50,889 nt of DNA. Origin: Desulfonauticus sp. Lineage in GTDB: Bacteria; Desulfobacterota; Desulfovibrionia; Desulfovibrionales; Desulfonatronovibrionaceae. The stretch is from assembly GCA_030950395.1 (NCBI GenBank), contig JAUZRP010000053.1:1-50889 (forward strand), in the 5' to 3' direction. The position numbers and the translations under genes are program-made. The first letter of the stretch is position 1, and each line of letters opens with the position of its first letter. The notes under the pieces were generated by a model that did no database searches, was not told the DNA's origin, and worked only from the letters and a program-made list of their open reading frames with translations. Shown in pieces: positions 8,799-18,865 of this stretch.

Positions 8799-9515
8799 CT
8801 AGGGTAAAATAGAAAGGTAGTTTAGAATCTTTTGACAACAAGGCGGTACAATACTGCCAATAGAACTATAACGTTTTTTAAACCTAACCAAATCAAAACT
8901 TACTCGGGGAGGACTATTAATCCCTCCCCATCTAATCTTAAAACTTTCCCTAGACATGATACTGCCAGCTGTTGGCAAATAATAATTGCCTAGGTAAACA
9001 AATTTATCCCATTTTAGCACATTGCTACCAACTTTTAGTCCCAAAGGATAAAACAATTCATTGGCTAAATAAAGACAAAAATTAGCATCACCTATCTGAA
9101 GAGCTGCTTTTCCTTGCCAAAACACATATTTTTTTTTGCTAAAGTCTATACCCCTCGCTTGCCATGTTTTGGGAGAAGATAAAAAATAATCCAACAAACT
9201 GGCCTTTGATGGGTTATTGAAAGTACTTGCCACTACCTTAAAAGCGTGACGCAAACAGGCTCCTACGACCTTTAGTTGTTGATTTTCCCTTAAAATCCAT
9301 TCTTCTAAGGAATTATGCTCAAACTTCCAAATTCTAGTAGAAAGAGGCAATTTGTTCCACCTAATTTCACATTCTACAGCCCGTAAACTACCGTAACTGA
9401 CTAGGTATTGGGCTTTGAGTCTATTGAAATCTGGAAAAAAAGCCTTACTCTGAGTTATCAATAAGCTCTCGAATAAACAGAAAATAAAAATAATCCTCTT
9501 TACTCTCCTTCTCAA
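8799..9515 (-). CDS. Exported protein of unknown function upstream of priA
   Basis: A 238-residue protein that I do not recognise. A basic N-terminus (MRRRVKR) followed by a hydrophobic stretch (residues 8-25) ending near SKA-FFP looks like a signal peptide, so the protein is probably periplasmic or on the outer membrane. The rest alternates short hydrophobic strands with basic residues (for example LKAQYLVSYGSLRAVECEIRWN) and has a plausible beta-rich, LolA/VioE-like or DUF3108-like pattern, but no diagnostic motif. It is preceded by a 145-base gap after galU and followed closely by priA. It is a real gene judging from its codon pattern, length and signal sequence. Function is open. Confidence 0.7.
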   Translation of the reverse strand: MRRRVKRIIFIFCLFESLLITQSKAFFPDFNRLKAQYLVSYGSLRAVECEIRWNKLPLSTRIWKFEHNSLEEWILRENQQLKVVGACLRHAFKVVASTFNNPSKASLLDYFLSSPKTWQARGIDFSKKKYVFWQGKAALQIGDANFCLYLANELFYPLGLKVGSNVLKWDKFVYLGNYYLPTAGSIMSRESFKIRWGGINSPPRVSFDLVRFKKRYSSIGSIVPPCCQKILNYLSILP

Positions 9516-9616
9516 CTTTAAAACAACTCCCTTACTACTCCAAAGTTAACTTCCCCAACAAACAAAGATAAAACGAATTTTTCGCAACTAAAGCTAGCTA
9601 AATTAGGTAAACAAGA

Positions 9617-9644
9617 GTTTTTTAGCTTTTTGAACCTAAAAAAC
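9617..9644 (-). terminator. Possible terminator after galU
   Basis: A 9-bp perfect but AT-rich stem (GTTTTTTAG / CTAAAAAAC, loop of 10 bases) lies 16 bases past the galU stop on the minus strand. No strong T run follows it. It may end the ftsH-folP-glmM-galU transcript, but the stem is weak. Confidence 0.3.
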
Positions 9645-9660
9645 ACTTAACCTTCCTTAG

Positions 9661-10548
9661 TTAACACGACCCGCCCTGATCTTCTAGCAAATTCTTAAGG
9701 CTTTGTTTTAGTTCTCTGGACAATTTTTGGTCCTGAAGACCAAAATAAATATTGGCAGTTAAATAATCTACCCAATCTCCTATATCAAACCTTATGCCGC
9801 TTATCTTTAGAGCCAGCAAACGATTTTCTCTGGCCAAAAATTTTAATGCATCTGTTAGCTGATATTCTCCTCTTAGGTCTGGCTCTATTTGCTCTAGATA
9901 GTCAAAAATATCTGGCGTGAGCACGTATCTACCCACTACAGCCAAACGCGAAGGAGCATGCTCTGGAGCAGGTTTTTCGTGCAATTTTTTTACTCTAAAT
10001 AGACCTGGAGCAATTTCTTCTCCCCCAATAATCCCGTAATTAGACACCTTTTCTAAAGGCACCTCCATTACTCCAATAACAGGCATTTGCTCTGTTTTGG
10101 CCACTTCTATTAATTGTTTGATGGCTGGTTCTTGACTAAAAACAAGATCATCCCCTACGAGCACTGCAAAAGGTTCTTTTTTCACCACTTCCCGCGCGCA
10201 CAACACTGCATGTCCCAAACCGAGCTGCTCTTTTTGTCTAACCGAAATAATATTGACCATTTCCGCCACAGCCTTGACCTGCTCTAAAAGTTCTTCTTTT
10301 CCAGCCCGTTTTAAAACCAATTCCAAAGAAAGATTACGATCAAAGTGATCCAACAACACTTTCTTGCTTCTACTGGTGACAAAAACAACATCTGTAAGAC
10401 CTGCCAGCATGGCCTCCTCTACCACATATTGCACAGCAGGTTTGCGGTACACAGGCAACATTTCTTTGGGTAAGTTTTTGGTTGCAGGTAAAGACCTTGT
10501 GCCCCAGCCAGCAACAGGAATGACCACTTTTTCGACGTTTATTTTCAT
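9661..10548 (-). CDS. galU: UTP--glucose-1-phosphate uridylyltransferase
   Basis: A 295-residue nucleotidyltransferase making UDP-glucose for LPS and other glycans. The N-terminus has the signature VIPVAGWGTRSLPATKNLPKEM shortened to its key parts: GWGTR (nucleotide-binding loop) and K-EM-P. Further landmarks are the QKEQLGLGHAV block, FAVLVGDD (metal-binding Asp), VIGVMEVP, GEYQLTDAL and FDIGDWVDYL, all typical of GalU. I start it at the ATG at 10548, which has GGGAG eight bases upstream. A TTG five codons earlier would overlap that ribosome binding site. It follows glmM by about 100 bases in a ftsH-folP-glmM-galU cluster devoted mostly to envelope precursors. Confidence 0.95.
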   Translation of the reverse strand: MKINVEKVVIPVAGWGTRSLPATKNLPKEMLPVYRKPAVQYVVEEAMLAGLTDVVFVTSRSKKVLLDHFDRNLSLELVLKRAGKEELLEQVKAVAEMVNIISVRQKEQLGLGHAVLCAREVVKKEPFAVLVGDDLVFSQEPAIKQLIEVAKTEQMPVIGVMEVPLEKVSNYGIIGGEEIAPGLFRVKKLHEKPAPEHAPSRLAVVGRYVLTPDIFDYLEQIEPDLRGEYQLTDALKFLARENRLLALKISGIRFDIGDWVDYLTANIYFGLQDQKLSRELKQSLKNLLEDQGGSC

Positions 10549-10650
10549 ACTCTTATCTCCCAAACATAGTTTAATTATTTACTGTAAAAAGTTTTAATGT
10601 CCAATTGTTCTGTAAACGTTAGGACCAAAGCCATGTTCAAGGCTGAAATA

Positions 10651-12000
10651 TTAGGCTAAAGTCTTTTCAACTATTTCCACAAGATATTCTATATACTTAT
10701 CAACCAAATTAGAATCTTGGGCCTCTACCATCACCCGTAAAACAGGCTCTGTGCCTGAATAACGCAAAAACACTCGACCGTTACCCTGCAATTCTTTAGT
10801 CACTCTTTGCACGGCTTGCTCAATCTCTGGACATTCAGCAAGGGGTCTTTTGTTGGTTACGTGCACATTTTCCAAGCGCTGCGGGAAAGGCGTGAGCAAT
10901 TTGCCCAAGATAGACATAGATTTTCCTGTTTGCAACATAATCTTTAGCAACTGCAAAGCAGCCACTAAACCATCACCTGTAGTAGTAAACTGAAAAAACA
11001 CAATGTGTCCAGACTGCTCTCCTCCTAAGGTATATCCTCCCCTTAACATCTCTTCTACAACAAACCTATCACCTACTTTGGTTCTAATAAGCTTTCCCCC
11101 TTGCTCCTGCATAAATATTTCCAGAGCCATATTACTCATTACTGTGGCCACCAAAGTTTTTTGCGAAAGCAAGCCATTTTGCATCAAATAATGGGCACAA
11201 ATGGCCATAATCTGATCCCCATCTAAAATTTTGCCTTCATCATCCACTACAATTAGCCTATCTCCGTCTCCATCCAGACAAAATCCTATATCAGCCCCGT
11301 GTTCTTTTACCAAAGCAGCAGTAACTTCTGGATACAATGCTCCACATTTTTTATTAATGTTCAAACCATTTGGACTCACACCTGTCGTTATTACCTTTGC
11401 TCCCAGCTCTTCAAATAATAAAGGAGCTACCTTATAAGTAGCACCATTTGCACAGTCCAAAACTATTTTCAACCCATCCAAAGTCAAATCAGCAGGAAAG
11501 GTATTCTTTAAAAATACGATGTACCTGCCCGAACTATCTTCTATTTTTTTTGCTCTACCCAGCAAATCCGACTTGGGAGTATCCCATTCTGTATCAGGAG
11601 AAAGCACAAGTTCGTTAATCTGCTCTTCTATTTCATCAGAAAGTTTAAACCCTCTGGCGTCAAAAAATTTAATGCCATTATCCATATAAGGATTGTGGGA
11701 AGCAGATATGACCACACCTACATCAGCCCGCATATTTTTGGTTAAAAAGGCAATAGCAGGAGTAGGCATAGGACCCACCAGGTACACGTCCATACCTGCA
11801 GCACAAAACCCAGAAGTTAAAGCAGTTTCAAAAATATATCCAGACAACCTTGTATCTTTACCTATTACAACTCTATGTCTTCTTAGGCCATTTCTAAAAA
11901 TCTGCCCAGCAGCAAGCCCAACTCTAAGAGCTATTTCAGGAAGCATAGGGAAAATATTGGCCTGTCCCCTGATGCCGTCTGTTCCAAATAACTTACCCAT
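10651..12000 (-). CDS. glmM: Phosphoglucosamine mutase
   Basis: A 449-residue alpha-D-phosphohexomutase that converts glucosamine-6-phosphate to glucosamine-1-phosphate, feeding UDP-GlcNAc for peptidoglycan and LPS. The start [12 protein letters not shown] is the family hallmark. The phosphoserine loop is SASHNP (99-104, catalytic Ser near 101), the metal site is DGDGDR (about 243-248), and the sugar-binding GGEQSGH and phosphate-binding [14 protein letters not shown] segments are present. Length matches GlmM. GGAGG lies nine bases upstream of the ATG. It sits 36 bases after folP, the common glmM-folP neighbour arrangement. Confidence 0.97.
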   Translation of the reverse strand: MGKLFGTDGIRGQANIFPMLPEIALRVGLAAGQIFRNGLRRHRVVIGKDTRLSGYIFETALTSGFCAAGMDVYLVGPMPTPAIAFLTKNMRADVGVVISASHNPYMDNGIKFFDARGFKLSDEIEEQINELVLSPDTEWDTPKSDLLGRAKKIEDSSGRYIVFLKNTFPADLTLDGLKIVLDCANGATYKVAPLLFEELGAKVITTGVSPNGLNINKKCGALYPEVTAALVKEHGADIGFCLDGDGDRLIVVDDEGKILDGDQIMAICAHYLMQNGLLSQKTLVATVMSNMALEIFMQEQGGKLIRTKVGDRFVVEEMLRGGYTLGGEQSGHIVFFQFTTTGDGLVAALQLLKIMLQTGKSMSILGKLLTPFPQRLENVHVTNKRPLAECPEIEQAVQRVTKELQGNGRVFLRYSGTEPVLRVMVEAQDSNLVDKYIEYLVEIVEKTLA

Positions 12001-12036
12001 TAACCACTTCCTCCTTTATTTTATAACCATCTTTAG

Positions 12037-12900
12037 CTATTGGTTATTTTCTCTACCAACCCCGGTTAGCACTTTTACCATCTTTAAAGTGTTGTATGTT
12101 TCCTTTACTTCGTGCACTCTATGAATAGTTACGCCCCGTTCTGCCATAAGGGCTGTGGCCACCTGGGTGGCTATTTGTCTTTTATTTACGGGCAGACCCA
12201 ATAATTTTTCCCACAACGATTTATTGGAAAGCCCTAAAAATATTGGCCTATTAAAACCAAAAAACTCTCGTATGTGTTTTAAAATTGTTAAATTATGCTC
12301 TAGCAACTTACCAAAGCCTATGCCAGGATCTAAAACTATATTTTCTTCAGGAAATCCTCGTTTACATAACACGTTCATTTTCTTCTCAAAAAATGCCTTA
12401 ATCTCCCCTATAACGTCGTCATAATGAGGACTATCCTGCATGGTCTCTGGCCTTCCCAGACTATGCATCAATACATAACCAGGCTTATATTCCAATAAAA
12501 CGTCTAATAATTCAGGATCAAATTCCCACGCGGACACATCGTTTACGATCTGCACCCCCATCTCCAGAGCTTCTCTGGCCACTTCAGCCTTATAGGTATC
12601 TATGGATATTATGGCCTCAGGATAATGTTGGAAAATCTCTTTTATTGCAGGAAGGACTCTTTTTTTTTCTTCTTCTTTAGAAACTCTTTTAGAATAAGGT
12701 CTGGTACTCTCCCCCCCAACATCAATAATATTCCCACCTTCTTTTATAATTTGCCTAGCTCTAGCCAGGGCAGAGTCAATATCAACATACTTGCCCCCGT
12801 CATAAAAAGAATCTGTAGTGACATTTAACACTCCTACAATTAAAAAGGGGGTAGTGTCCAACCTACCCCCCTTAATATTCCATGTTAAGTTCTCCGCCAT
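12037..12900 (-). CDS. folP: Dihydropteroate synthase
   Basis: A 287-residue TIM-barrel enzyme of folate synthesis that joins p-aminobenzoate to dihydropterin pyrophosphate. Visible motifs are LNVTTDSFYDGG (25-36, usually LNVTPDSF, so Pro is replaced by Thr here), VGGESTRP (61-68), SIDTYK, DPGIGFGK and a C-terminal RVHEVKET segment that binds phosphate. An AAGGAGG ribosome binding site precedes the ATG. It lies only 14 bases after ftsH and is surely co-transcribed with it. The Pro-to-Thr change lies in the first pterin/pABA loop; the loop is known to matter for sulfonamide binding, so a mild effect on drug affinity is possible but not shown. Confidence 0.96.
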   Translation of the reverse strand: MAENLTWNIKGGRLDTTPFLIVGVLNVTTDSFYDGGKYVDIDSALARARQIIKEGGNIIDVGGESTRPYSKRVSKEEEKKRVLPAIKEIFQHYPEAIISIDTYKAEVAREALEMGVQIVNDVSAWEFDPELLDVLLEYKPGYVLMHSLGRPETMQDSPHYDDVIGEIKAFFEKKMNVLCKRGFPEENIVLDPGIGFGKLLEHNLTILKHIREFFGFNRPIFLGLSNKSLWEKLLGLPVNKRQIATQVATALMAERGVTIHRVHEVKETYNTLKMVKVLTGVGRENNQ

Positions 12901-12914
12901 AGTTATTGACCTCC

Positions 12915-14804
12915 TTAGGAAATTTCAAAGTCTTCGTCTTCTGCACTCTTGTGCTCTGATTGGTCATTCTGGCTATGTTTGTCTGTTTCTGTATGAGTCT
13001 CTCCTGGTGGCGGCAATTCTTCTCCTTTTAGAATTTTATCTACTTCTTCTCCGCTTAAAGTTTCACGCTCTAAAAGGGCATTGGCTAATCTGTGCAGAGT
13101 ATCTAAATTTTCTTCAACAATAATTCTTGCTCTCTGGTATGCTTTTAAAACTATACTTTTTACTTCATTATCTATTAATCTAGCAGTCTCTTCGCTATAA
13201 TTTTTACTATGCACCAGATCCCGACCCAAAAAAACTTCCTGCGAATTATCCCCCCAGGCCAAAGGCCCTATGTTTTCACTCATTCCCCATTCACACACCA
13301 TTCTTCTGGCCATCTTACTGGCTCTTTCTATATCGTTTCCAGCCCCTGTAGTCATCTCTCCAAACACAATCTCCTCTGCTACTCTACCTCCCATTAACAC
13401 GGCTAGTGTAGTTTCTAAGTATGTTTTGGAGTAAGTGTGTCTATCGTCTATCGGCAATTGCATAGTAATCCCAAGAGCTCTACCTCTAGGGATAATAGAG
13501 ACCTTGTGTAAAGGATCGGCCTTAGGTAAAGATTTGGCTACCAGAGTATGTCCTGCTTCATGATAAGCCGTGGTCTTTTTTTCTTCTTCACTTAAAATAA
13601 CACTTCTTCTTTCCTTACCCATCAACACTTTATCTTTGGCTTCTTCAAAATCTGTCATGTCCACCTTATCTTTATTTAACTTAGCAGCGTGAAGAGCTGC
13701 TTCGTTCACAAGATTCTCCAGATCTGCGCCAGAAAACCCAGGAGTACCTCTGGCTATAACTTCAAGATCTACGTCATCGGCTAGAGGAATCCTTCTCGCA
13801 TGCACCTGTAAAATCTTTTTTCTGCCATTTAAATCTGGATTAGGAACAACCACCTGCCTGTCAAACCTGCCAGGACGTAACAGGGCAGGATCAAGCACGT
13901 CTGGACGGTTGGTAGCAGCAATAAGAATAACTCCTTCGTTTACCTCAAAACCATCCATTTCTACTAAAAGCTGATTCAAAGTTTGTTCCCGCTCATCATG
14001 TCCACCACCCAGTCCAGCTCCTCTCTGACGGCCAACAGCATCTATCTCGTCAATAAAAATCAAACAGGGAGCATGGCGTTTGGCCTGAATAAACAGATCC
14101 CGAACTCTGGCAGCTCCCACGCCCACAAACATCTCTACAAACTCTGAACCAGAAATAGAAAAAAAAGGTACTCCTGCCTCGCCTGCAACTGCCTTAGCCA
14201 AGAGAGTCTTACCCGTGCCAGGAGGGCCTACTAGTAAAACTCCTTTAGGAATTCTACCGCCCAGACGGGTAAATTTTTTGGGATTGCTTAAAAAATCTAC
14301 TACTTCCTGAAGTTCTTCTTTGGCTTCTTCCACACCAGCCACGTCTTTAAAGCTCACTTTTATTTCTTCTTGAGTAATCATCTTGGCTTTAGAGCGACCA
14401 AAAGATAGGGCCCTGCCTCCTCCCCCCTGCATCTGACGCATAAAAAATATCCACACCCCTATCAGTAAGATCATAGGAAACCAGGAGATAAAAACAGAAA
14501 CATACCACGGCGTCTCTTCCTGAGGCTTGGCTTCTATCTGGACTTTATTTTTGAGCAATAAGGGAATTAAATTAGGATCATTTACCCTATAAACCACAAA
14601 TCTTTTATTATCTATAAGCACTCCATTTATCTTTTCCTTTTGGAGTTGGACAGCAACCACTTCCCCGTGCTCAACCTTTTCTATAAAATCAGAATAACTA
14701 AGCTGTAACAACCCTGTTTGAGGTTGATTAAACAGATTAAACAAAACCACCATCACTAAAGATATAAAAATCCATAAAGCAAAATTTTTAGAAAAATTAT
14801 TCAT
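12915..14804 (-). CDS. ftsH: ATP-dependent zinc metalloprotease FtsH
   Basis: A 629-residue inner-membrane AAA protease for membrane-protein quality control and regulated proteolysis. Two transmembrane helices (about 8-26 and 103-123) flank a small periplasmic domain. The AAA module has Walker A GPPGTGKT (193-200), Walker B IFIDEID (249-255), the FVG pore loop in EMFVGVG, and the SRH region ending in RPGRFDR. The zinc site is HEAGH (415-419). The last 25 residues are an acidic, polar tail ([20 protein letters not shown]). GGAGG lies just upstream of the ATG. It is the first gene of the ftsH-folP-glmM-galU run. Confidence 0.97.
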   Translation of the reverse strand: MNNFSKNFALWIFISLVMVVLFNLFNQPQTGLLQLSYSDFIEKVEHGEVVAVQLQKEKINGVLIDNKRFVVYRVNDPNLIPLLLKNKVQIEAKPQEETPWYVSVFISWFPMILLIGVWIFFMRQMQGGGGRALSFGRSKAKMITQEEIKVSFKDVAGVEEAKEELQEVVDFLSNPKKFTRLGGRIPKGVLLVGPPGTGKTLLAKAVAGEAGVPFFSISGSEFVEMFVGVGAARVRDLFIQAKRHAPCLIFIDEIDAVGRQRGAGLGGGHDEREQTLNQLLVEMDGFEVNEGVILIAATNRPDVLDPALLRPGRFDRQVVVPNPDLNGRKKILQVHARRIPLADDVDLEVIARGTPGFSGADLENLVNEAALHAAKLNKDKVDMTDFEEAKDKVLMGKERRSVILSEEEKKTTAYHEAGHTLVAKSLPKADPLHKVSIIPRGRALGITMQLPIDDRHTYSKTYLETTLAVLMGGRVAEEIVFGEMTTGAGNDIERASKMARRMVCEWGMSENIGPLAWGDNSQEVFLGRDLVHSKNYSEETARLIDNEVKSIVLKAYQRARIIVEENLDTLHRLANALLERETLSGEEVDKILKGEELPPPGETHTETDKHSQNDQSEHKSAEDEDFEIS

Positions 14805-15164
14805 TTAGCCTCCATTTAGTGGTGCTTACGGATTACATTTACAAACACTTGCCGGAAATTTGATAAAAACAATTTGATCTAACTCTTGTTTTGGACAATG
14901 TCCCTAAATCATTTCTCTTTTATTGTCTATTTTCCATTTTCCAATTGGCGAAGGTTAAAAGAGACAGTAAATAGTGGCCGAAGGCCAAGGCGGACTAAAT
15001 ATGCCCCCATTCTTTGAACCAAAATTTGTAATTTTAGGATTCTAGCCAGCCTGTGTAACTGTTGGGCCCATTGTCCTTTAGCCCTACCAAAATAACCTTG
15101 CAAAAAATATTTTTTTTGTTAAAGAAACAAACTTGCTAATGACAACCTCAACAACTTCCCTTGC
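14805..15164. other. Intergenic region between ftsH and selC
   Basis: About 360 bases without a protein gene. It should hold the minus-strand promoter of the ftsH run and the plus-strand promoter of selC. A weak plus-strand candidate is TTGCAA at 15098 with a TAAAGA 16 bases on. A small GGCC-GAA-GGCC hairpin lies near 14978. Nothing else was recognised. Confidence 0.4.
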
Positions 15165-15258
15165 GGAAGCGTATCGTCACCGGTGTGGCGCCTGGACTTC
15201 AAATCCAGTGGGCGGCCGAAAGGTCGCCGGTAGGTTCGACTCCTATACGCTTCCGCCA
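15165..15258 (+). tRNA. selC: tRNA-Sec (anticodon TCA)
   Basis: A 94-base tRNA with every hallmark of bacterial selenocysteine tRNA. The long acceptor stem is GGAAGCGT pairing with ACGCTTCC, with discriminator G and an encoded CCA. The anticodon loop is CTTCAAA within the stem CTGGA/TCCAG, giving anticodon TCA that reads UGA. A long variable arm (GGCGGCC, GAAA loop, GGTCGCC) and the T loop TTCGACT follow. It implies that the genome also codes for SelA, SelB, SelD and selenoproteins, none of which is in this window. The last 16 bases overlap, antisense, the end of argH, whose final codons and stop are encoded by the tRNA acceptor/T-arm region. Confidence 0.97.
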
Positions 15259-16655
15259 GTCTCTTTTAGCCATTGCTTTAAATTCTCTATTTGTTTCTCT
15301 ACAGAATTCTTTCCTGTACCTCCATAAACCTGCCGACGTTCCACAGCCTTCTCATAGTCCAGCACTTCAAAAACGTCTTCGTAAATTTTAGAACAAAACT
15401 CTCGCATTTCTTCTAAAGACAAATCTTCTAAACCCACATTTTTCTTTTCTGCATAACGCACCAAATTCCCCACCAACCGATGAGCATCTCTAAAAGGAAT
15501 ACCTTTAGCCACCAGGTAATCAGCCAATTCTGTGGCATTTAAAAAACCTTTTTTTACAGCTAAGAGCATATTTTCCCGTTTAAATTCTAACCTGGCCAAC
15601 ATACCTTTGGCCAATACCAGAGACAAAAATATGGTATGATGGGTGTCCAAAATCAGCCCTTTATCCTCTTGCAAATCCCTATTGTAAGTAAGCGGCAATC
15701 CCTTTAAAACAGTAAGCAAAGCCATCAAATTGCCATAAACCCTACCGGTTTTGCCCCGCATTAGTTCGGCCACGTCAGGATTTTTTTTCTGAGGCATAAT
15801 AGACGAGCCTGTAGCAAATTCTTCAGGCAAGGTCACAAAGTCAAAACAGGGATTTGCCCACAAAATGATCTCTTCACAAAACCTGCTCAAATGCATTTGA
15901 ATGACACTGGCACAAAACAAAATCTCTAAAAGAAAATCTCTATCTGAAACAGCATCCATACTATTATCAAATACTTTGGGAAACCCAACCTCTGAAGCTA
16001 CAAACTCAGGATCCAGGTTATAACTGCTGCCAGCCAGCGCGGCTGCTCCCAAAGGAGACACCTTTACTCTAGTTAAAGCATCGTCTAAACGCTCTACATC
16101 CCTTTTAAACATCCAGGCATAGGCTAACAAATGATGAGCCAAACTAACCGGTTGGGCAGGCTGAAGATGAGTAAACCCAGGCAAAATAAAATCTTTGTGC
16201 CTGGAGGCCACATCCACAAACGTCCTGATCAAAGCCAGAAGTTCTTTTTTCCACAACTCTACCATGTGCGAGACAAACAAACGCACATCTAAGGCCACCT
16301 GATCATTTCTGCTTCGTCCTGTATGTAATTTTTTGCCCACCTCTCCAATCAGATCGATCAAACTTTGCTCAATATTCATATGCACATCTTCTAAAGACCT
16401 CTTCCACTCAAACGTTCCTCTATCTATTTGCGACTCTATCTTTTTCAACCCTTCTATAAGCTTTTCCAATTCCTCAGTAGACAAAATACCTATCTTGGCC
16501 AACATCTTGACGTGAGCAATAGAGCCAAGAATGTCTTCTTTGTAGAGATATTTGTCAAATTCTACAGATTGAGTGTACTCTTCCACTAAGGGCAAAGATG
16601 CCTTTTCAAAACGCCCTCCCCACAATTTCTTAGAATTATTATTTTTATCTGTCAT
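15243..16655 (-). CDS. argH: Argininosuccinate lyase
   Basis: A 470-residue fumarase/aspartase-superfamily enzyme that splits argininosuccinate to arginine and fumarate, the last step of arginine synthesis. It begins KLWGGRF, has the HTGRSRNDQ active-site segment near 100-110, [10 protein letters not shown], and the superfamily signature [11 protein letters not shown] with the catalytic serine in its mobile loop. Length is normal. The ATG lies inside the end of argG (11-base overlap), so translation is coupled. Its last four codons (Gly-Gly-Ser-Val) and stop lie on the strand opposite the selC 3' end, an unusual arrangement. Confidence 0.97.
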   Translation of the reverse strand: MTDKNNNSKKLWGGRFEKASLPLVEEYTQSVEFDKYLYKEDILGSIAHVKMLAKIGILSTEELEKLIEGLKKIESQIDRGTFEWKRSLEDVHMNIEQSLIDLIGEVGKKLHTGRSRNDQVALDVRLFVSHMVELWKKELLALIRTFVDVASRHKDFILPGFTHLQPAQPVSLAHHLLAYAWMFKRDVERLDDALTRVKVSPLGAAALAGSSYNLDPEFVASEVGFPKVFDNSMDAVSDRDFLLEILFCASVIQMHLSRFCEEIILWANPCFDFVTLPEEFATGSSIMPQKKNPDVAELMRGKTGRVYGNLMALLTVLKGLPLTYNRDLQEDKGLILDTHHTIFLSLVLAKGMLARLEFKRENMLLAVKKGFLNATELADYLVAKGIPFRDAHRLVGNLVRYAEKKNVGLEDLSLEEMREFCSKIYEDVFEVLDYEKAVERRQVYGGTGKNSVEKQIENLKQWLKETGGSV

Positions 16656-17844
16656 CCTGTTTTACCCCCAACAATCTAAGACCCTGTAAACGAATAAACC
16701 CTGCAGCATCCTGTTGGTTATAAACGTCTTCTGCCTCAAAAGTAGCCAGCTCTTCCCTATACAGACTATTGGGAGATCTGCGGCCAAGGATGTAAACTCC
16801 TCCTTTATAAAGTTTTAGCCTTACCTCACCTGTAACTTTTTCCTGAGCCTTATCCATAAAAGCTTGTAAAGCCTCTCTTTCCGGAGAAAACCAAAAACCA
16901 TTATAAACTATCTCCGCATATTTCGGCACCAAACTATCTCGCAAATGCATAAGCTCCCTATCCAGACAAAGCCCTTCCAAATCCCGATGCGCCAGATAGA
17001 TAATGGTCCCCCCTGGAGTCTCATATACACCTCTAGACTTCATGCCCACAAATCTATTTTCCACTATATCAATCCTGCCAATTCCATGCTTGCCTCCAAG
17101 CAGATTCAATTGTTTTAATAATTCTGCAGGACTCATCCTCTGACCATTTAAACTAACAGGATTGCCCCTTTCAAATCCAAGAGTGATTATTTCTGGCTGA
17201 TCTGGAGCCTGCTCTGGAGGCGTTGTCAATAAATACGTGCCAATCCCTGGCTCCTTCCAGGGATCTTCTAATTCTCCACCTTCAAAAGATATATGCAGTA
17301 AATTTCTATCGCAACTATAAGGTTTTTCTTTCGTCACAGGCACAGGGATACCATTGGCCCGAGCAAACTCTAACAATGCCTGTCTGGAATTCAAATCCCA
17401 CTCTCTCCAAGGGGCAATAACTTTTATGTCTGGGGCAAGAGCCATGGCTGTTAATTCAAAACGTACCTGATCGTTGCCTTTTCCTGTAGCCCCATGAGCT
17501 ATGGCCCAAGCTCCTTCTTTTTGGGCAATCTCCACCAAGCGTTTAGCAATTAACGGTCGGGCAATGGAGGTACCCAAGAGATAACGTCCTTCATAAATAG
17601 CTGCGGCCCGAAACATGGGAAAAACAAAATCTCTGACAAACTCTTCTTTTAAATCCTCTATATAGGCCTTAATAGCTCCTGTTTGCAAAGCTTTTTGCTC
17701 TAATCCTTCTAACTCTTCTTCCTGACCCAGATCAGCAGTAAAAGTGATAACGTCGCATTCATAAGTTTTGATTAACCACTTTAAAATTACAGAGGTATCC
17801 AACCCTCCTGAATAAGCCAAGACGACTTTTCTCGTTTCTCCCAC
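16645..17844 (-). CDS. argG: Argininosuccinate synthase
   Basis: A 399-residue ATP-dependent enzyme that joins citrulline and aspartate. The N-terminal PP-loop is AYSGGLDTS (about 9-17). Other conserved stretches are [10 protein letters not shown]-like [25 protein letters not shown] and [19 protein letters not shown]. The start is GTG, with GGAG six bases upstream. It overlaps argH by 11 bases and follows argF after 115 bases. Together with argF and argH it completes the citrulline-to-arginine branch. Length equals the family norm. Confidence 0.97.
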   Translation of the reverse strand: MGETRKVVLAYSGGLDTSVILKWLIKTYECDVITFTADLGQEEELEGLEQKALQTGAIKAYIEDLKEEFVRDFVFPMFRAAAIYEGRYLLGTSIARPLIAKRLVEIAQKEGAWAIAHGATGKGNDQVRFELTAMALAPDIKVIAPWREWDLNSRQALLEFARANGIPVPVTKEKPYSCDRNLLHISFEGGELEDPWKEPGIGTYLLTTPPEQAPDQPEIITLGFERGNPVSLNGQRMSPAELLKQLNLLGGKHGIGRIDIVENRFVGMKSRGVYETPGGTIIYLAHRDLEGLCLDRELMHLRDSLVPKYAEIVYNGFWFSPEREALQAFMDKAQEKVTGEVRLKLYKGGVYILGRRSPNSLYREELATFEAEDVYNQQDAAGFIRLQGLRLLGVKQDDR

Positions 17845-17959
17845 CTCTAACTCCTTTATTTTATTTTTTTAAGCGTATAAAAGACACTGCGAAAATAACC
17901 TTGCAATAACAACGCCCCCCATTCCCGCTTGATAAACCTTGAACCACACATGCGTCCCC

Positions 17960-18856
17960 TTAACTAAAAAGTAGTTCTAAAATAGCCTTTTGCATGTGCA
18001 GCCTATTTTCGGCCTGATCCCAGACCAAACAAAATTTACTTTCCAAGACTTCATCTGTAATTTCTTCTCCTCTATGGGCAGGCAAACAATGCATTACCTT
18101 TGCATCTGGATCAGCTAAAGCAAGCAATTCTTTATTGAGCTGAAAATCTCTAAAAACTATCTTTCTTGCCTCTTCTTCATCTTCCTGTCCCATAGACGCC
18201 CACACATCTGTATTGATGTAATTCGCTCCTCTTACCGCCTCTTTGGGATCGTGGGTGCAAAAAATCTTTGCCCCTTTATTTAAGGCATTATCCAAAACTT
18301 CAGCATCAGGTTCATAACCTTGAGGGCAAGCGATATTTAACTGAAAAGGAAAATAAATTGCAGCATTTATCCAAGAATTGGCCATGTTGTTGCCATCCCC
18401 TACCCAGGCTATTTTTAAGTGGGAAAAATCAGGGGTGCGCTCATAAATAGTTAATAAATCACTCATCACCTGACAGGGATGGAATTTGTCTGTTAAGGCA
18501 TTGATCACCGGAATATAAGAACACAAAGCAAAAGCTTCCAGACTGCTCTGGGCAAAGGTTCTAATAATAACTCCATCCACATATCTGGATAACACTCTGG
18601 CAGTATCAGTGAGAGGCTCACTTCTCCCCAATTGACAATCCCTAGGCGTCATAAAAATAGTACTCCCTCCTAAATGCCGCACCGCCACCTCAAAAGAAAC
18701 CCTGGTCCTGGTAGAGGATTTGGAAAAAATCAAAGCCAGAACTCTATCTTGCAACAAATTAGAATGCCATTTTGCATCCTTTATTTCTTTCGCCCTTTTC
18801 ACCAACCTCTGAGCTTCCTCTCGCTCTAAATCCAAAATAGATAAAAAATGACGCAT
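17960..18856 (-). CDS. argF: Ornithine carbamoyltransferase
   Basis: A 298-residue transcarbamylase making citrulline from ornithine and carbamoyl phosphate. The carbamoyl-phosphate site is SSTRTRVSFE (47-56); the HPCQ segment is present (KFHPCQVMSDLL), and the ornithine-side motif is HCLPAHRGEE (about 256-265). These separate it from aspartate transcarbamylase. A GGGGGA ribosome binding site sits ahead of the ATG. It starts only 9 bases after the M16 peptidase stop, so the transcript likely runs M16-argF-argG-argH. No ArgR box was recognised near it. Confidence 0.97.
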   Translation of the reverse strand: MRHFLSILDLEREEAQRLVKRAKEIKDAKWHSNLLQDRVLALIFSKSSTRTRVSFEVAVRHLGGSTIFMTPRDCQLGRSEPLTDTARVLSRYVDGVIIRTFAQSSLEAFALCSYIPVINALTDKFHPCQVMSDLLTIYERTPDFSHLKIAWVGDGNNMANSWINAAIYFPFQLNIACPQGYEPDAEVLDNALNKGAKIFCTHDPKEAVRGANYINTDVWASMGQEDEEEARKIVFRDFQLNKELLALADPDAKVMHCLPAHRGEEITDEVLESKFCLVWDQAENRLHMQKAILELLFS

Positions 18857-18865
18857 AAATCCCCC

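Noticed and set aside
15165-15258. selC as a possible integration site for a genomic island
   Set aside because: tRNA-Sec genes are common integration sites, but no integrase, direct repeat of the tRNA end or compositional shift is seen on either side.
15089-17906. A 15-base word (AAAATAACCTTGCAA) present at 15089 and 17892
   Set aside because: In 50 kb of AT-rich sequence about one repeated 15-mer is expected by chance, and flanking bases do not match further.
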